The position numbers were made by a program, and so were the translations under genes. A model generated the notes under the pieces. That model was not told where the DNA came from and ran no database searches. It was given only the letters and a program-made list of their open reading frames with translations. A stretch of 64,000 nucleotides of DNA, taken from assembly GCF_044373315.1 (NCBI RefSeq), contig NZ_JBILQK010000010.1, positions 4,741 to 68,740 on the forward strand. Reading direction: 5' to 3'. Below, piece after piece: positions 42,242 to 53,072 of this stretch. Every line of letters starts with the position of its first letter. Position 1 is the stretch's first letter. The stretch comes from JACDQM01 sp044373315. GTDB taxonomy: Bacteria > Pseudomonadota > Gammaproteobacteria > Burkholderiales > Burkholderiaceae_C.

Positions 42242-44355
42242 TGCGCGGCGTCTTTGTGAGGGCAGCCCTGGGCGGGCTGGCGCTGCTGGCGGTGCAGGCC
42301 GCAGCAGCGCAACAGGAGGATCACTTCCAGTGGCTGGAAGAGGTGCAGGGCAGAAAGGCCTTGCAGTTCGCAGCGGATCACAGCCAGCGCACCGAAGCTA
42401 GCCTGCGCCAGCTGCCCGGTTTCGATGGCCTGGTGGCTGAGCTGCGCGAGGTGCTGGAGTCGCCAGATCGGCTGGCGCCGGCCGAGGCCATCAGCGGGCA
42501 GCTCTACAACTTCTGGCGCGACCGCGAGCACCCGCGCGGCATCTGGCGCCGCAGCCCGGCGGCCGACTATCTGGCCGGCCAGCCGCGCTGGCAGACGGTG
42601 CTGGACCTGGATGCGCTGGCCAAGGCCGAAGGCGAACCCTGGACCTGGGGCGGCGCGCGTTGCATCGAGCAGCCCAGGCTGCGCTGCATGGTGGCGCTGA
42701 GCCGTGGCGGTGGCGATGCGAAGGTGCAGCGCGAGTTCGATCCCGGCAGCGGTCGCTTCGTCGCCGGCGGCTTCATGCTGCCCGAGAGCAAGAACAGCGT
42801 GGCCTGGATCGACCCCGGCACGCTGGCCGTGGCGACGGACTTCGGCGCGGGCAGCCTCACCGAGTCAGGCTACCCGCGCCAGCTCAAGGCCTGGTCGCGC
42901 GGCCAGACGCTGGCGCAGGCGCGGCTGCTGCTGGAGACGCCGGTCAGCGATGTGGGCCTGTGGGTGTGGAGCACAGACCGAAGCGCACGGCCTCAGCTGG
43001 TGGTGGAGCGGCGCATCGGCTTCTTCACCGGCAAGCAGCTGCTGCTGCGGCAGGGGCGTTTGCAGGAGGTGCCCAAGCCGGATCACGCGCAAGCCTCGCT
43101 GGGCGGCGAGCGACTGCTGCTGGATCTGCGCGGCGATTGGCACTACCGCGGCCGCGCCTACCCGGCCGGCAGCCTGCTGGCCTTGCCGCTGCGCGCTTTC
43201 ATGGACGGCCACTCGCCGGCGGCAGATGTGCTGTTCGAGCCGGGCGAGCGCCGCGCGCTGCACAGCCATCTGCTGACGCGAAGCGGCGTGGTCGGTCTGG
43301 TGCAGGACGAGCAAGGGCAGCAGCTAGTCGAGTGGCGACGCGGTGCCAAGGGCTGGCAGATGACGCAGCATCGCAGTGCCAACTTGGCGGGCTACTCGAT
43401 TCGCGCCTACCAGGGTTCGGAGTCAGACCGTTACTGGCTGGTGCGCAGCAGCTTTCTTCAACCCACCGAGCTGGCGCTGGGCGAGCTTGGCAGCGCGCGG
43501 CAGACGGTGGTGCAGCGCCTGCCCGCCTTCTTCGACAGCCAGGGGCTGGAGGTGCAGCGCCTGTTTGCCGTGTCGGGCGATGGCACACGCATTCCCTACT
43601 ATCTGGTCCAGCCCACCGGGCCTGTGCCAGCGGGCGGTCGGCCCACCGTGCTTTACGGCTACGGCGGTTTCGAGATCTCGCTGCAGCCCGGCTACAGCGG
43701 GGTGCTCGGGCGCGCCTGGCTGCAGAAAGGCGGCGCCTATGCGGTGGCCAATCTGCGCGGCGGCGGCGAATTCGGCCCGGCCTGGCATCAAAGCGCCCAG
43801 AAGCAGCATCGCCAGCGCTCCTTCAACGACTTCACTGCGGTGGCCGCGGATCTGATCGACCGCGGGCTGAGCGGCCCGAAGCGGCTGGGCATTCTGGGCG
43901 GCAGCCTGGGCGGCCTGCTGACCTCGGTCGCTATGGTGCAGAAGCCCGAGCTCTTTGGCGCAGTGGTCAGCCAGGTGCCGCTGACCGATATGCGGCGCTA
44001 TCACAAGCTGCTGGCCGGCCATTCCTGGATCGCCGAGTACGGGAACCCCGACGTGCCCGAGGAGTGGGCCTATATCTCCGCCTACTCTCCCTACCAGCAG
44101 GCCCAGGCGCAGCCGGCCTATCCGCCAGTGCTCTACACCAGCTCCACCCTGGATGACCGCGTGCATCCGGGCCATGCACGCAAGATGGTGGCGCGCCTGC
44201 AGGAATTGGGACAGCCGGTCTGGTACTGGGAAAACCGCGAAGGCGGCCATGCCGGGGCGTCCGATATGGGCCAGACGGCCCTGATGTGGGCGCTGACCTA
44301 TGGCTTCTTCCAGCAGCAGCTGATGACGACGAGCGCGAAGCCCGCCAGCCCTTGA
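42241..44355 (+). CDS. Prolyl oligopeptidase-family (S9) serine peptidase
   Basis: This 704-residue exported enzyme has a signal peptide (VRAALGGLALLAVQAAAAQ), an N-terminal beta-propeller (residues 25-440) and a C-terminal alpha/beta hydrolase domain. The catalytic Ser lies in GILGGSLGGLL, Asp in STLDDRVHP and His in REGGHAG. TVLYGYGGFEISLQPGY is the classical S9A start of the catalytic domain. It shares TGATG with the upstream receptor gene. Likely cleaves short peptides in the periplasm, releasing products of receptor uptake; this role is inferred. Confidence 0.92.
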   Translation: MRGVFVRAALGGLALLAVQAAAAQQEDHFQWLEEVQGRKALQFAADHSQRTEASLRQLPGFDGLVAELREVLESPDRLAPAEAISGQLYNFWRDREHPRGIWRRSPAADYLAGQPRWQTVLDLDALAKAEGEPWTWGGARCIEQPRLRCMVALSRGGGDAKVQREFDPGSGRFVAGGFMLPESKNSVAWIDPGTLAVATDFGAGSLTESGYPRQLKAWSRGQTLAQARLLLETPVSDVGLWVWSTDRSARPQLVVERRIGFFTGKQLLLRQGRLQEVPKPDHAQASLGGERLLLDLRGDWHYRGRAYPAGSLLALPLRAFMDGHSPAADVLFEPGERRALHSHLLTRSGVVGLVQDEQGQQLVEWRRGAKGWQMTQHRSANLAGYSIRAYQGSESDRYWLVRSSFLQPTELALGELGSARQTVVQRLPAFFDSQGLEVQRLFAVSGDGTRIPYYLVQPTGPVPAGGRPTVLYGYGGFEISLQPGYSGVLGRAWLQKGGAYAVANLRGGGEFGPAWHQSAQKQHRQRSFNDFTAVAADLIDRGLSGPKRLGILGGSLGGLLTSVAMVQKPELFGAVVSQVPLTDMRRYHKLLAGHSWIAEYGNPDVPEEWAYISAYSPYQQAQAQPAYPPVLYTSSTLDDRVHPGHARKMVARLQELGQPVWYWENREGGHAGASDMGQTALMWALTYGFFQQQLMTTSAKPASP

Positions 44356-44373
44356 GCGCCGTGCCTCTACTGC

Positions 44374-45264
44374 TCAGCCCCTGGTCTGGAGCTGGCGGTA
44401 CTGGCTCGGCGTCATGCCGACGGTCGCCTTGAACTGGCGGGTGAAGGCGCTTTGGTCCGAGTAGCCGCAATCCAGCGCGATCTCGGCGATGCTGAGCGGC
44501 CCGTCCAGCGCCAGGCGCTGGCAGGCGGCGTCGATGCGGGCTTGCACCAGCATCTCGCGCGGTGTGAGATGGAACACGCGGTGGAACATGCGCTCCATGC
44601 GGTCCAGGCTCAGGCCTTGTTGGTAGGCGAGGTCGGCCAGGGCCAGCGGCTGCGCATAGTCTTCGCCGATTCGCTGGGCTAGCTCTGCGATGGCCGCGTA
44701 TTCCGGGTGCTTGCAGTCGGGCAGGCCGAGGTCGCGCGACATGCCCACCAGGCCGACGATCTGCCCCCGGTTATCGCGCATCGGCAGCTTGTGGCTCAGA
44801 CACCAGCCGCTGCTCAGGTCAGGGTAGAGGTGCCGCTCCAACCGCCTGAGCATGGGCCGGCCGCTGCGCATGACGGCGTGGTCTTGCACCAGATAGGCAT
44901 TGCCCATGCCGCTGGGGAACAGCTCGCTGGAGCGCCGGCCGATCATGTCGGCGCTTGAGTGCAGGCCGCAGCGCTGCCACAGGCTGCGGTTGACGCATAG
45001 GTAGCGGCCGTCCTGGTCCTTGACGAAGAAAGCCACATCGGTGAGCGGCTCGAACAGCGCTTCCAGCAGCTGCAGACCGGCAGCGCCGAAAAGCTGTGGC
45101 GATGCTGCGGCCCACAGCGGCGCGTCTTCAATCAAAGCCGCATCGCCCCCCGCTTTGGCCGAGGGCTCGCGCCACTCAGGCAGTGGCAGCGCGGCAGCGT
45201 TTGCCAGTGCGTCCGGCCTTGCGGCGCTGCCTGGCTTTTGCGCCCACCCTGCGATCTGCTTCAT
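44374..45264 (-). CDS. PAS-AraC family transcriptional regulator
   Basis: This 296-residue regulator has a PAS domain (residues 65-180; LFEPLTDVAFFVKDQDGRYLCVNRSLWQRCG, then VGLVGMSRDL) and a C-terminal AraC domain (195-293) with LADLAYQQGLSLDRMERMFHRVF and IAEIALDCGYSDQSAFTRQFKATVG. It is transcribed leftward from the region in front of katG and convergent with the S9 peptidase gene. The target is not evident; neighbouring genes on either side are candidates. Confidence 0.9.
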   Translation of the reverse strand: MKQIAGWAQKPGSAARPDALANAAALPLPEWREPSAKAGGDAALIEDAPLWAAASPQLFGAAGLQLLEALFEPLTDVAFFVKDQDGRYLCVNRSLWQRCGLHSSADMIGRRSSELFPSGMGNAYLVQDHAVMRSGRPMLRRLERHLYPDLSSGWCLSHKLPMRDNRGQIVGLVGMSRDLGLPDCKHPEYAAIAELAQRIGEDYAQPLALADLAYQQGLSLDRMERMFHRVFHLTPREMLVQARIDAACQRLALDGPLSIAEIALDCGYSDQSAFTRQFKATVGMTPSQYRQLQTRG

Positions 45265-45569
45265 GCGCGAGAACCTCCAAAGCGGCCAGACCGGCGCCGA
45301 CGCCGGCGGCTTGGGTCTTCCGGATTATTGGATATTGGATCCGATACTGGAGCATAGCTGACTGGTGTGTGACCGAAGGCATTGCACAGGCTCAAGGTCT
45401 GTGCAGCCTGGCATCAAGCGCTGACGGGCAGCCCCCGCTGTCGCCCCAGGCCGATGCCTCAGCGATACAGGCTGGCAATGCGGGCCATTGAAAACCTCAA
45501 CTGGCGAATCAAATTTGTTTGGCGAACACTATGCATCCCAACGTCATCCATCAAGCCGAGGAGACCTCA
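45265..45569. other. 305-bp divergent intergenic region before katG
   Basis: No gene is supported here. The left half contains the repeated ATTGGAT element (separate entry). The right half is comparatively AT-rich near katG (CAAATTTGTTTGGCG), where the katG promoter should lie, but I could not identify a convincing -35/-10 pair or OxyR site. An in-frame ATG at 45531 is a weaker alternative katG start. Confidence 0.6.
45326..45346. promoter_or_regulatory. Candidate operator with repeated and inverted TTGGAT half sites
   Basis: TATTGGAT occurs at 45326-45333 and again at 45333-45340, and the second copy is part of the imperfect palindrome TATTGGATCCGATA (45333-45346). It lies 62 bp upstream of the PAS-AraC gene start. 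The palindromic TGGATCCGA form resembles sites bound by FCD-type GntR regulators, so an outside regulator is as likely as AraC autoregulation. Confidence 0.4.
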
Positions 45570-47773
<2,204 letters not shown>

Positions 47774-47774
<1 letters not shown>

Positions 47775-48211
47775 TGCGCACCGCGGCTTCGCCTCGCGAA
47801 GCCGCGCCGCCGCAGGTCTGTGCCCTCTGGACAGACCTGCTGGCGCGGCTCTCGCTGGCGGCAGTGGCAAGCCGGCAGGCGCAGACCCATCTGCAGCTGC
47901 ATGCCCTGGGCCTGCGCCGCACCGGCACGGTGGCCAACATCCTGGTGCGTGAGCTGGCGGCAGCGCAGCGCATGGCGGCGTCGGCAGGCGTGCAGGTGCA
48001 GCCGCTGGCGCTGCAGCGCCGCGTCGGCGAGCTGGCGCAACCCGAGGCCCTGCTGGGCCATTTGCATGGCCTAGCCGCGGCCTACCAGCGCATCGAGCAG
48101 GGGTCGGGCTTGCCGCCCGATGGCCCGCTGCTGCGCTGGCTGGCCGGGCGGCAACGCGTGCACCGGGTGCAGATCGAGGCGATCGAGCAGCTGACCGGGC
48201 CGCTGCAGTGA
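47774..48211 (+). CDS. Small conserved-type protein coupled to katG, function unknown
   Basis: This frame encodes 145 residues and starts in the katG stop (TGATG). It is largely helical and rich in Ala, Leu, Arg and Gln (LWTDLLARLSLAAVASRQAQTHLQLHALGLRRTGTVANILVREL), with no signal peptide or metal motif. The tight coupling suggests a role with KatG, for example in assembly or regulation, but I do not recognise a family. The codon pattern looks like that of real genes around it. Confidence 0.65.
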
Positions 48212-48229
48212 GCGGCGGGCCGCAGGCCT

Positions 48230-49396
48230 CTACAGCCCCAGCTGCCTGGAGGCCAGCTCCTTCATGATTTCCTCTGTGCCGCCGCCGATCATCATCACCT
48301 TCACCTCGCGGTAGATGCGCTCGGCCGCGGTGCCCTGCATGAAGCCCATGCCGCCGAGGATCTGCACCGCGGCGTCGGCGCAGAACTGCATGGTCTGCGT
48401 GGCATGGTTCTTCAGCAGGCAGACCTGGGCCACCCATTCGGCCCCTTTGTCATTGGTGTCGGCGCGCAGCGTCACGGCGTCCAGCCAGGCGCGGGTGGAT
48501 TCGATGCGCATGCGCATGTCCATCAGCTTGTGGCGGATCACCTGGTGGTCCACCAGCAGCGAGCCGAAGGTCTTGCGCTGGCGCGCCCAGGCCAGCGCCT
48601 CGTCGTAGCAGGCCTCGCTGAAACCAAGGCTGAGCGCCGCCATCGATAGCCGCTCACCGTTGAAGTTGGTGAGGATCATCTTGAAGCCCTGGCCCTCCTG
48701 GCCGACGAGGAAGCGCGCCGGCACGCGCACGCCGTCGAAGCGCAGCTGCGCGGTGTCGGAACAGTGCCAGCCCATTTTCTTCAGCGGGCTGCGCGACAGG
48801 CCCGGCGCATCGCCGGGCACCATCAGCATCGAGATGCCCATCGGGCTCTTGTCCTGCAGGTCGGTGCGCACGGCCACGGTCAGCCAGTCGGCGCGCATGC
48901 CCGAGGTGATGAAGATCTTCTCGCCGTCGACGATGTAGTCGTCGCCGTCGCGGCGTGCGGTGGTCTTCAGCGCCGACACATCGGTGCCGCCGCCCGGCTC
49001 GGAGATGGCCAGCGCGGCGATCTTCTCGCCGGACAGCACCGAGGGCAGCACCTCGGCCTGCAGCTCGGGGCTGCCATGGCGCAGCAGCGGCGGCATCGCG
49101 ATGTTGTGGCTGAACAGGCTGGCCATCAGGCCGCCGCTGCCGCCATGGCGCGCCAGCGCCACAGCCATCTCATTGCGCATCGCCCAGCTGCAGGGGCTGC
49201 CGCCATAGGCCTCGGGGTAGCCCATGCCCAGCCAGCCCAGCCCGGCGGCCTTGCGATAGAGCTCGCGCGGAATCTCGCCGGCCGCTTCCCAGGCCGGCAG
49301 GTTCGGCGCGATCTCGGTCTTGGCAAAGCGCGTGGCGGCATCAACGACCAACGCGATGTCTTCGCGTTCGTCGGCATGAAAAAGGGCAGTGGACAT
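48230..49396 (-). CDS. Acyl-CoA dehydrogenase
   Basis: This 388-residue FAD enzyme oxidises an acyl-CoA to the 2-enoyl-CoA. Visible family motifs are AISEPGGGTDVSALKTTA and DGEKIFITSGMRAD (FAD region), GWHCSDTAQLRFDGVRVP, and the C-terminal QILGGMGFMQGTAAERIYREVK. The YEGT motif that supplies the catalytic Glu in short/medium-chain enzymes is IGGGTEE here, and a Glu in NFNGERLSMAA is placed as in isovaleryl/long-chain types. The start at 49396 gives the usual length. A perfect 24-bp palindrome lies 115 bp upstream. Confidence 0.93.
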   Translation of the reverse strand: MSTALFHADEREDIALVVDAATRFAKTEIAPNLPAWEAAGEIPRELYRKAAGLGWLGMGYPEAYGGSPCSWAMRNEMAVALARHGGSGGLMASLFSHNIAMPPLLRHGSPELQAEVLPSVLSGEKIAALAISEPGGGTDVSALKTTARRDGDDYIVDGEKIFITSGMRADWLTVAVRTDLQDKSPMGISMLMVPGDAPGLSRSPLKKMGWHCSDTAQLRFDGVRVPARFLVGQEGQGFKMILTNFNGERLSMAALSLGFSEACYDEALAWARQRKTFGSLLVDHQVIRHKLMDMRMRIESTRAWLDAVTLRADTNDKGAEWVAQVCLLKNHATQTMQFCADAAVQILGGMGFMQGTAAERIYREVKVMMIGGGTEEIMKELASRQLGL

Positions 49397-49510
49397 GGTG
49401 GGCTTTCCGGCGCTTGTCTGCTTGAGTGGTGGAGGGCGCAGCCTCAGGGCTGCCGCTGCGCCATGCCGGCTCAGTGGCAGCATAGGCGGATTGAGTGACC
49501 AATTGGAAAT

Positions 49511-49534
49511 ACAGCTTACGTTAACGTAAGCTGT
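49511..49534. promoter_or_regulatory. Perfect 24-bp palindrome, candidate MerR (LiuR-like) operator
   Basis: Positions 49511-49534 are a perfect palindrome centred on TTACGTTAACGTAA, with outer arms ACAGC/GCTGT. It lies between the leftward acyl-CoA dehydrogenase gene and the rightward lipoprotein gene. A related site, TGACGTTAACGGAA, occurs at 59819-59832 in the divergent promoter next to a MerR-type regulator of acyl-CoA genes. LiuR-like MerR regulators are known to bind ACGT-based palindromes of this kind. Confidence 0.65.
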
Positions 49535-49676
49535 GCGACGAACAGGTACTTCCACGGGTTGGCGCATCAAGCCCTGCTTGCCTGCCAGGCGCTGCCCGTA
49601 GGAACCCTGAGGAGTACGTGCCGGGCCGGCCCCTAAACTCGCACGCTTTTTTCGACAAGAAGCATTGAGGGAGTTC

Positions 49677-51239
49677 ATGGGGAAGAACAACAACAAGCGA
49701 GCTGCTGCACATCGATGGTCGGCGCTCTGCGCCAGCGCCTTGCTGACCCTGGCCGGCGCCGGTTGCGGCGGAGGAGGGGGCGGCGTCGGCCCTGCTGCCC
49801 CAGCACCTGCCCCAGCACCTGCACCTGCCCCAGCACCTGCACCTGCACCCACGCCGCCAGCGCCTCCGGCTCCCGTGCCCATGGCCACGCTCAGCGGCAA
49901 GGTCATCGATGGTTATGTCAATGGCGCCACCGTTTGGCTGGACATCAACGGCAACCAGCGCAAGGACGCCGACGAGCCCTCCACCCTGTCCAAGGCCGCC
50001 GGGGCCTACCAGCTTGAGCTGGGCGAGGCTCAGCGCGCCTGCCTGCCTTATGCCACGCTCTATGTCGATGTGCCCGTCGGCGCCGTGGACGAGGACAGCG
50101 GTCCAGTCAAGCAGGCCTATCAGATGGCCATCGCGCCGCAGTTCAAGGCCCTCAGCGTGGAGCAGGTTTTGCATGTCTCGCCGCTGACCACGGCCATTTG
50201 GGACCAGGTGCGCACCCGCCTCACTGCCTCGTCGCCCAATCTCAACAGTTGCGAGCAGCTGCGCCAGAGCCAGCAGCTGCGCGAGAGCCTGATCAACGAG
50301 ATCAAGACCGTGATGGGCGATCTGGTGCGGCGGCATAACCTGTCAGAAGCACGCATCCACGACGACTTCATCATGTCCAAGGACAGCCAGAGCTACACCC
50401 TGGCGCAAGACATCGTCAAAGGCCTGAAGGCCGGCTACGCCTACAAGCAGCAATTGCACGCCCAGTACCCCAACGCCAGCCATGTGCGTGCCGAGGTCTA
50501 CCGCGGCCGTGGCACGCACTACATCAACGATCAGCTGGGCGTGTGGTACCGCAATGCTTCGGTCTGGCGCCCCTCTGGCTACAGCAACGAGTGGGTCATC
50601 CTGGAGCCGGCGCTGAGCAAGATCGAGCGGGTGCTGCATCTGCGCCGGGAGGACAGCCAGCCCTGGGGCGCAGCCACGCTGAAGACCACGCGCACGGGCT
50701 ACAACTTCGACAGCCAGACGAGCGACTACCACTGCTCGCTCGATGAAGCCATCGAGCAACTCAAGGACGGCGTCACATATGAGCTGGTGGTGCACTACCT
50801 TGACCCCAAGAAGGAGGCCGACCCGCTGACCTGCCTGAGCGACAACAGCCACGCCACCCCAGGCATCGTGGGCCTGCGCGACTACTACGCCCACTACACG
50901 GTGGGCCGAGTGAGCTACACCAACCTGCTGCGCTTTGACACCATCCACCCCGAGCACGCGGCGCTGAATGACTGGCAGAAGCTGCGAGGCAAGAGCGGCC
51001 AACTGGACTTCGGCACCGTGATCCAGCGCATCGCCATTAGCGGCATCCGCTTCGACGAAGAGGTAAAGCTTGCCGTGGACAGTTGGTACAAGCGCTCCAC
51101 TGACGACAGCGGTCTGCGCGTCGTCGTCGAGAAGCTCAGCGCCGGCAACTGGTTCCGCACCAGCACCCGCGCCGACGGCACCCGCCTCAAGGAATGCAGC
51201 GCCGATCAAGGCAAGACCTGGGGCAGCTGCGGCAGCTGA
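49677..51239 (+). CDS. Predicted lipoprotein with Ala-Pro repeat linker, function unknown
   Basis: This 520-residue protein has a lipoprotein signal (SALCASALLTLAGAGC, lipobox LAGAGC) followed by a Gly run and an Ala-Pro repeat linker to about residue 70. The next part, TLSGKVIDGYVNGATVWLDINGNQRKDADEPS, resembles a carboxypeptidase-regulatory or SdrD-like beta-sandwich often seen in surface lipoproteins. The remaining 400 residues are not recognisable. The ATG at 49677 follows GAGGGAGTTC. It is probably anchored in the outer or inner membrane with the body in the periplasm or outside. Confidence 0.75.
   Translation: MGKNNNKRAAAHRWSALCASALLTLAGAGCGGGGGGVGPAAPAPAPAPAPAPAPAPAPTPPAPPAPVPMATLSGKVIDGYVNGATVWLDINGNQRKDADEPSTLSKAAGAYQLELGEAQRACLPYATLYVDVPVGAVDEDSGPVKQAYQMAIAPQFKALSVEQVLHVSPLTTAIWDQVRTRLTASSPNLNSCEQLRQSQQLRESLINEIKTVMGDLVRRHNLSEARIHDDFIMSKDSQSYTLAQDIVKGLKAGYAYKQQLHAQYPNASHVRAEVYRGRGTHYINDQLGVWYRNASVWRPSGYSNEWVILEPALSKIERVLHLRREDSQPWGAATLKTTRTGYNFDSQTSDYHCSLDEAIEQLKDGVTYELVVHYLDPKKEADPLTCLSDNSHATPGIVGLRDYYAHYTVGRVSYTNLLRFDTIHPEHAALNDWQKLRGKSGQLDFGTVIQRIAISGIRFDEEVKLAVDSWYKRSTDDSGLRVVVEKLSAGNWFRTSTRADGTRLKECSADQGKTWGSCGS
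49798..49850. repeat. CAGCACCTGC-type tandem repeat in lipoprotein gene
   Basis: Short imperfect units based on CAGCACCTGC(CC) repeat about five times in 53 bp and encode the Ala-Pro linker after the lipobox. Such in-frame repeats can change copy number and so linker length between strains. Confidence 0.75.
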
Positions 51240-51349
51240 TTCACTTACTTGTAGCAAGACCCGCCGGAATTCGCCCGGCGGTGCCTGTGTCGGCCGGCGA
51301 AGAAGCCTCCGCCGCCGCCGGCTTGCTCACGCGGATGACAATCCCAGCC

Positions 51350-51691
51350 ATGGAGCTCCTCAAGACCTTTGGCTTGTTCGTGGCCACGGCACTGGCAGAG
51401 ATCGTCGGCTGCTATCTGCCCTATCTCTGGCTGAAGCAGGGCAAATCAGCGTGGTTGCTGCTGCCCGCGGCCCTCAGCCTGGCGCTGTTCGCCTGGCTGC
51501 TGTCCTTGCATCCGACAGCAAGTGGCCGCGTCTATGCCGCTTACGGCGGCGTGTACATCGGCGTGGCCATCCTCTGGCTCTGGCTGGTGGACAAGGTCAC
51601 ACCAACGAGCACCGACTGGCTCGGCCTGGGCCTGTGCTTCCTCGGCATGGCGGTGATCATGTGGGGGGCAAAGCCTGGGGCTGGCGCATGA
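51350..51691 (+). CDS. YnfA/UPF0060 family membrane protein
   Basis: This 113-residue inner-membrane protein has four hydrophobic helices and the family start LLKTFGLFVATALAEIVGCYLPYLWLK, followed by RVYAAYGGVYIGVAILWLWLVDK and GLGLCFLGMAVIMWG. Family members are related to small multidrug resistance transporters, and some have been linked to efflux. The ATG at 51350 gives the usual N-terminus; an ATG at 51335 would add five residues. It is monocistronic. Confidence 0.92.
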   Translation: MELLKTFGLFVATALAEIVGCYLPYLWLKQGKSAWLLLPAALSLALFAWLLSLHPTASGRVYAAYGGVYIGVAILWLWLVDKVTPTSTDWLGLGLCFLGMAVIMWGAKPGAGA

Positions 51692-51844
51692 GGCCCGTTG
51701 ATCCGGGTTCCGCCGGGTTTGGTGCGGTGGGAAGACGCGCACAATGAGCACTAACAAATCCACTCCCCCGAATGGCCCGAGCTCTGCTGCAAGGCTCCGG
51801 TGTTGAGGGGGTGGAAGCTACGTTGGGCTTCATGAGGTCATGCT

Positions 51845-52438
51845 GTGAGCTATCTTCTTGGGTGCAAATGTGGGGCCGTTCGCGGCCAGATCAGCCACGC
51901 TGAGCGAGCCATTCGTGGCGTTTGCTACTGCAAGGACTGCCGTGCCTATGCAAGCCATCTTGGCATTCAATCGCTCACCCACGATGCACTCGGTGGCGCC
52001 GACTTTGTTGCCACATTGGCCAAGTACGTGACCTTGTCTGATGGCCTGCAGCATCTCGCATGCCTGTCTCTTTCCTCGAGCGGGCTCATGCGTTGGTACG
52101 CCAAGTGCTGCGACACCCCGATTGGAAACACCCCTCGAAACTGGAAGGTTGCCTACGTTGGGTCGGTTCGAACCTGCCTAGATTCCGAGCCGGGTGCATA
52201 CGAGCGTTCGTTCGGAGATGTCCAGATGCGCACGAACACCGCGAGTGCGAAGCAAGCGCCTCCCGGTCTTGCGCTGAAGACTATTTCAACGTTGGCGGGC
52301 TTCATCCCACGGCTTGTCGCCGGCTCAGTTACCGGCGCCTACAAGGCAACGCCGTTCTTTACTTCAGCGGGAACTCCTGTGGCAACACCAACAGTGCTTT
52401 CGAGGGAAGAGCGAGAGCGTGCCTACGCTGCGGCTTAA
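51845..52438 (+). CDS. DUF6151-type (GFA-like) zinc-binding protein
   Basis: This 197-residue protein begins at a GTG. The Cys pattern CKCGAVRG ... CYCKDCRAYASHL and later WYAKCCDTPIGNTP resembles glutathione-dependent formaldehyde-activating-like (GFA) folds and the DUF6151 group, which bind zinc. No enzymatic function can be assigned. Third codon positions are less GC-rich than in the surrounding metabolic genes. Confidence 0.75.
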   Translation: MSYLLGCKCGAVRGQISHAERAIRGVCYCKDCRAYASHLGIQSLTHDALGGADFVATLAKYVTLSDGLQHLACLSLSSSGLMRWYAKCCDTPIGNTPRNWKVAYVGSVRTCLDSEPGAYERSFGDVQMRTNTASAKQAPPGLALKTISTLAGFIPRLVAGSVTGAYKATPFFTSAGTPVATPTVLSREERERAYAAA

Positions 52439-52509
52439 CTTGGCACCCGGGTTCAGGTCTTTAATCTGCACCCGTTCAAATCAAGACTTGACCCTGGAGG
52501 TCGCTCCCT

Positions 52510-53046
52510 ATGAAAGTCCTTGTTTTCGGAAACTCCGGCTCTGGCAAGAGCACCTACTCGCAGTCGCTGGCTGCTCAGCACGGGCTTGCGCATCTCGATC
52601 TTGATTCCATTGTTTGGGAGCCCGATCAGATTGCGGTCCAGCGGCCAGCTGCAGACGTGCTGGCGTCCTTGGAGGCATTCATTTTCAGCCACGCCGCATG
52701 GGTGATCGAGGGCTGCTACGGTGATCTGGTTCAAGCCGCGTCGGCTCACTGCACCCGGCTTGTGTTTCTCAATCCTGGTGTGGAGGCCTGCCTGGCCAAC
52801 AATCTTCGCCGGCCCTGGGAGCCCCATAAATACGCATCCTTGGAGCAGCAGAACGCCATGCTGGCCAATCTGCAGGCTTGGGTGTCTGGCTACTACGAGC
52901 GCGACGATGCCTGGTCTTACAAGGCGCATCGGCAAGTGTTTGACGGATTCACTGGCAGCAAGGTCGAGCATGCTGACACACTTGCCTATGGGGCTGAGCC
53001 ATTCAGCAGCGCTCAGCAAGCCGAACCCGCTTCGCGGCGCATCTGA
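52510..53046 (+). CDS. P-loop kinase-like protein (shikimate/adenylate kinase fold)
   Basis: This 178-residue protein starts MKVLVFGNSGSGKSTYSQSLA, a Walker A motif, followed by HLDLDSIVWEP, WVIEGCYGDL and RLVFLNPGVEACLANNLRRPWEP. This pattern is common in uncharacterised small-molecule or nucleotide kinase-like proteins of the AAA_17/adenylate kinase type. A TGGAGG ribosome site precedes the ATG. The substrate is unknown. Codon use is less GC-biased than in neighbours outside 51845-54035. Confidence 0.85.
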   Translation: MKVLVFGNSGSGKSTYSQSLAAQHGLAHLDLDSIVWEPDQIAVQRPAADVLASLEAFIFSHAAWVIEGCYGDLVQAASAHCTRLVFLNPGVEACLANNLRRPWEPHKYASLEQQNAMLANLQAWVSGYYERDDAWSYKAHRQVFDGFTGSKVEHADTLAYGAEPFSSAQQAEPASRRI

Positions 53047-53072
53047 ATCGAGCCTGTAGCCTGTCGGAGCCC

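Noticed and set aside
45488..45516. Sigma-70 promoter for katG (TTGAAA then CAAATT)
   Set aside because: The -35 is acceptable, but the -10 match is too weak to report as a promoter.
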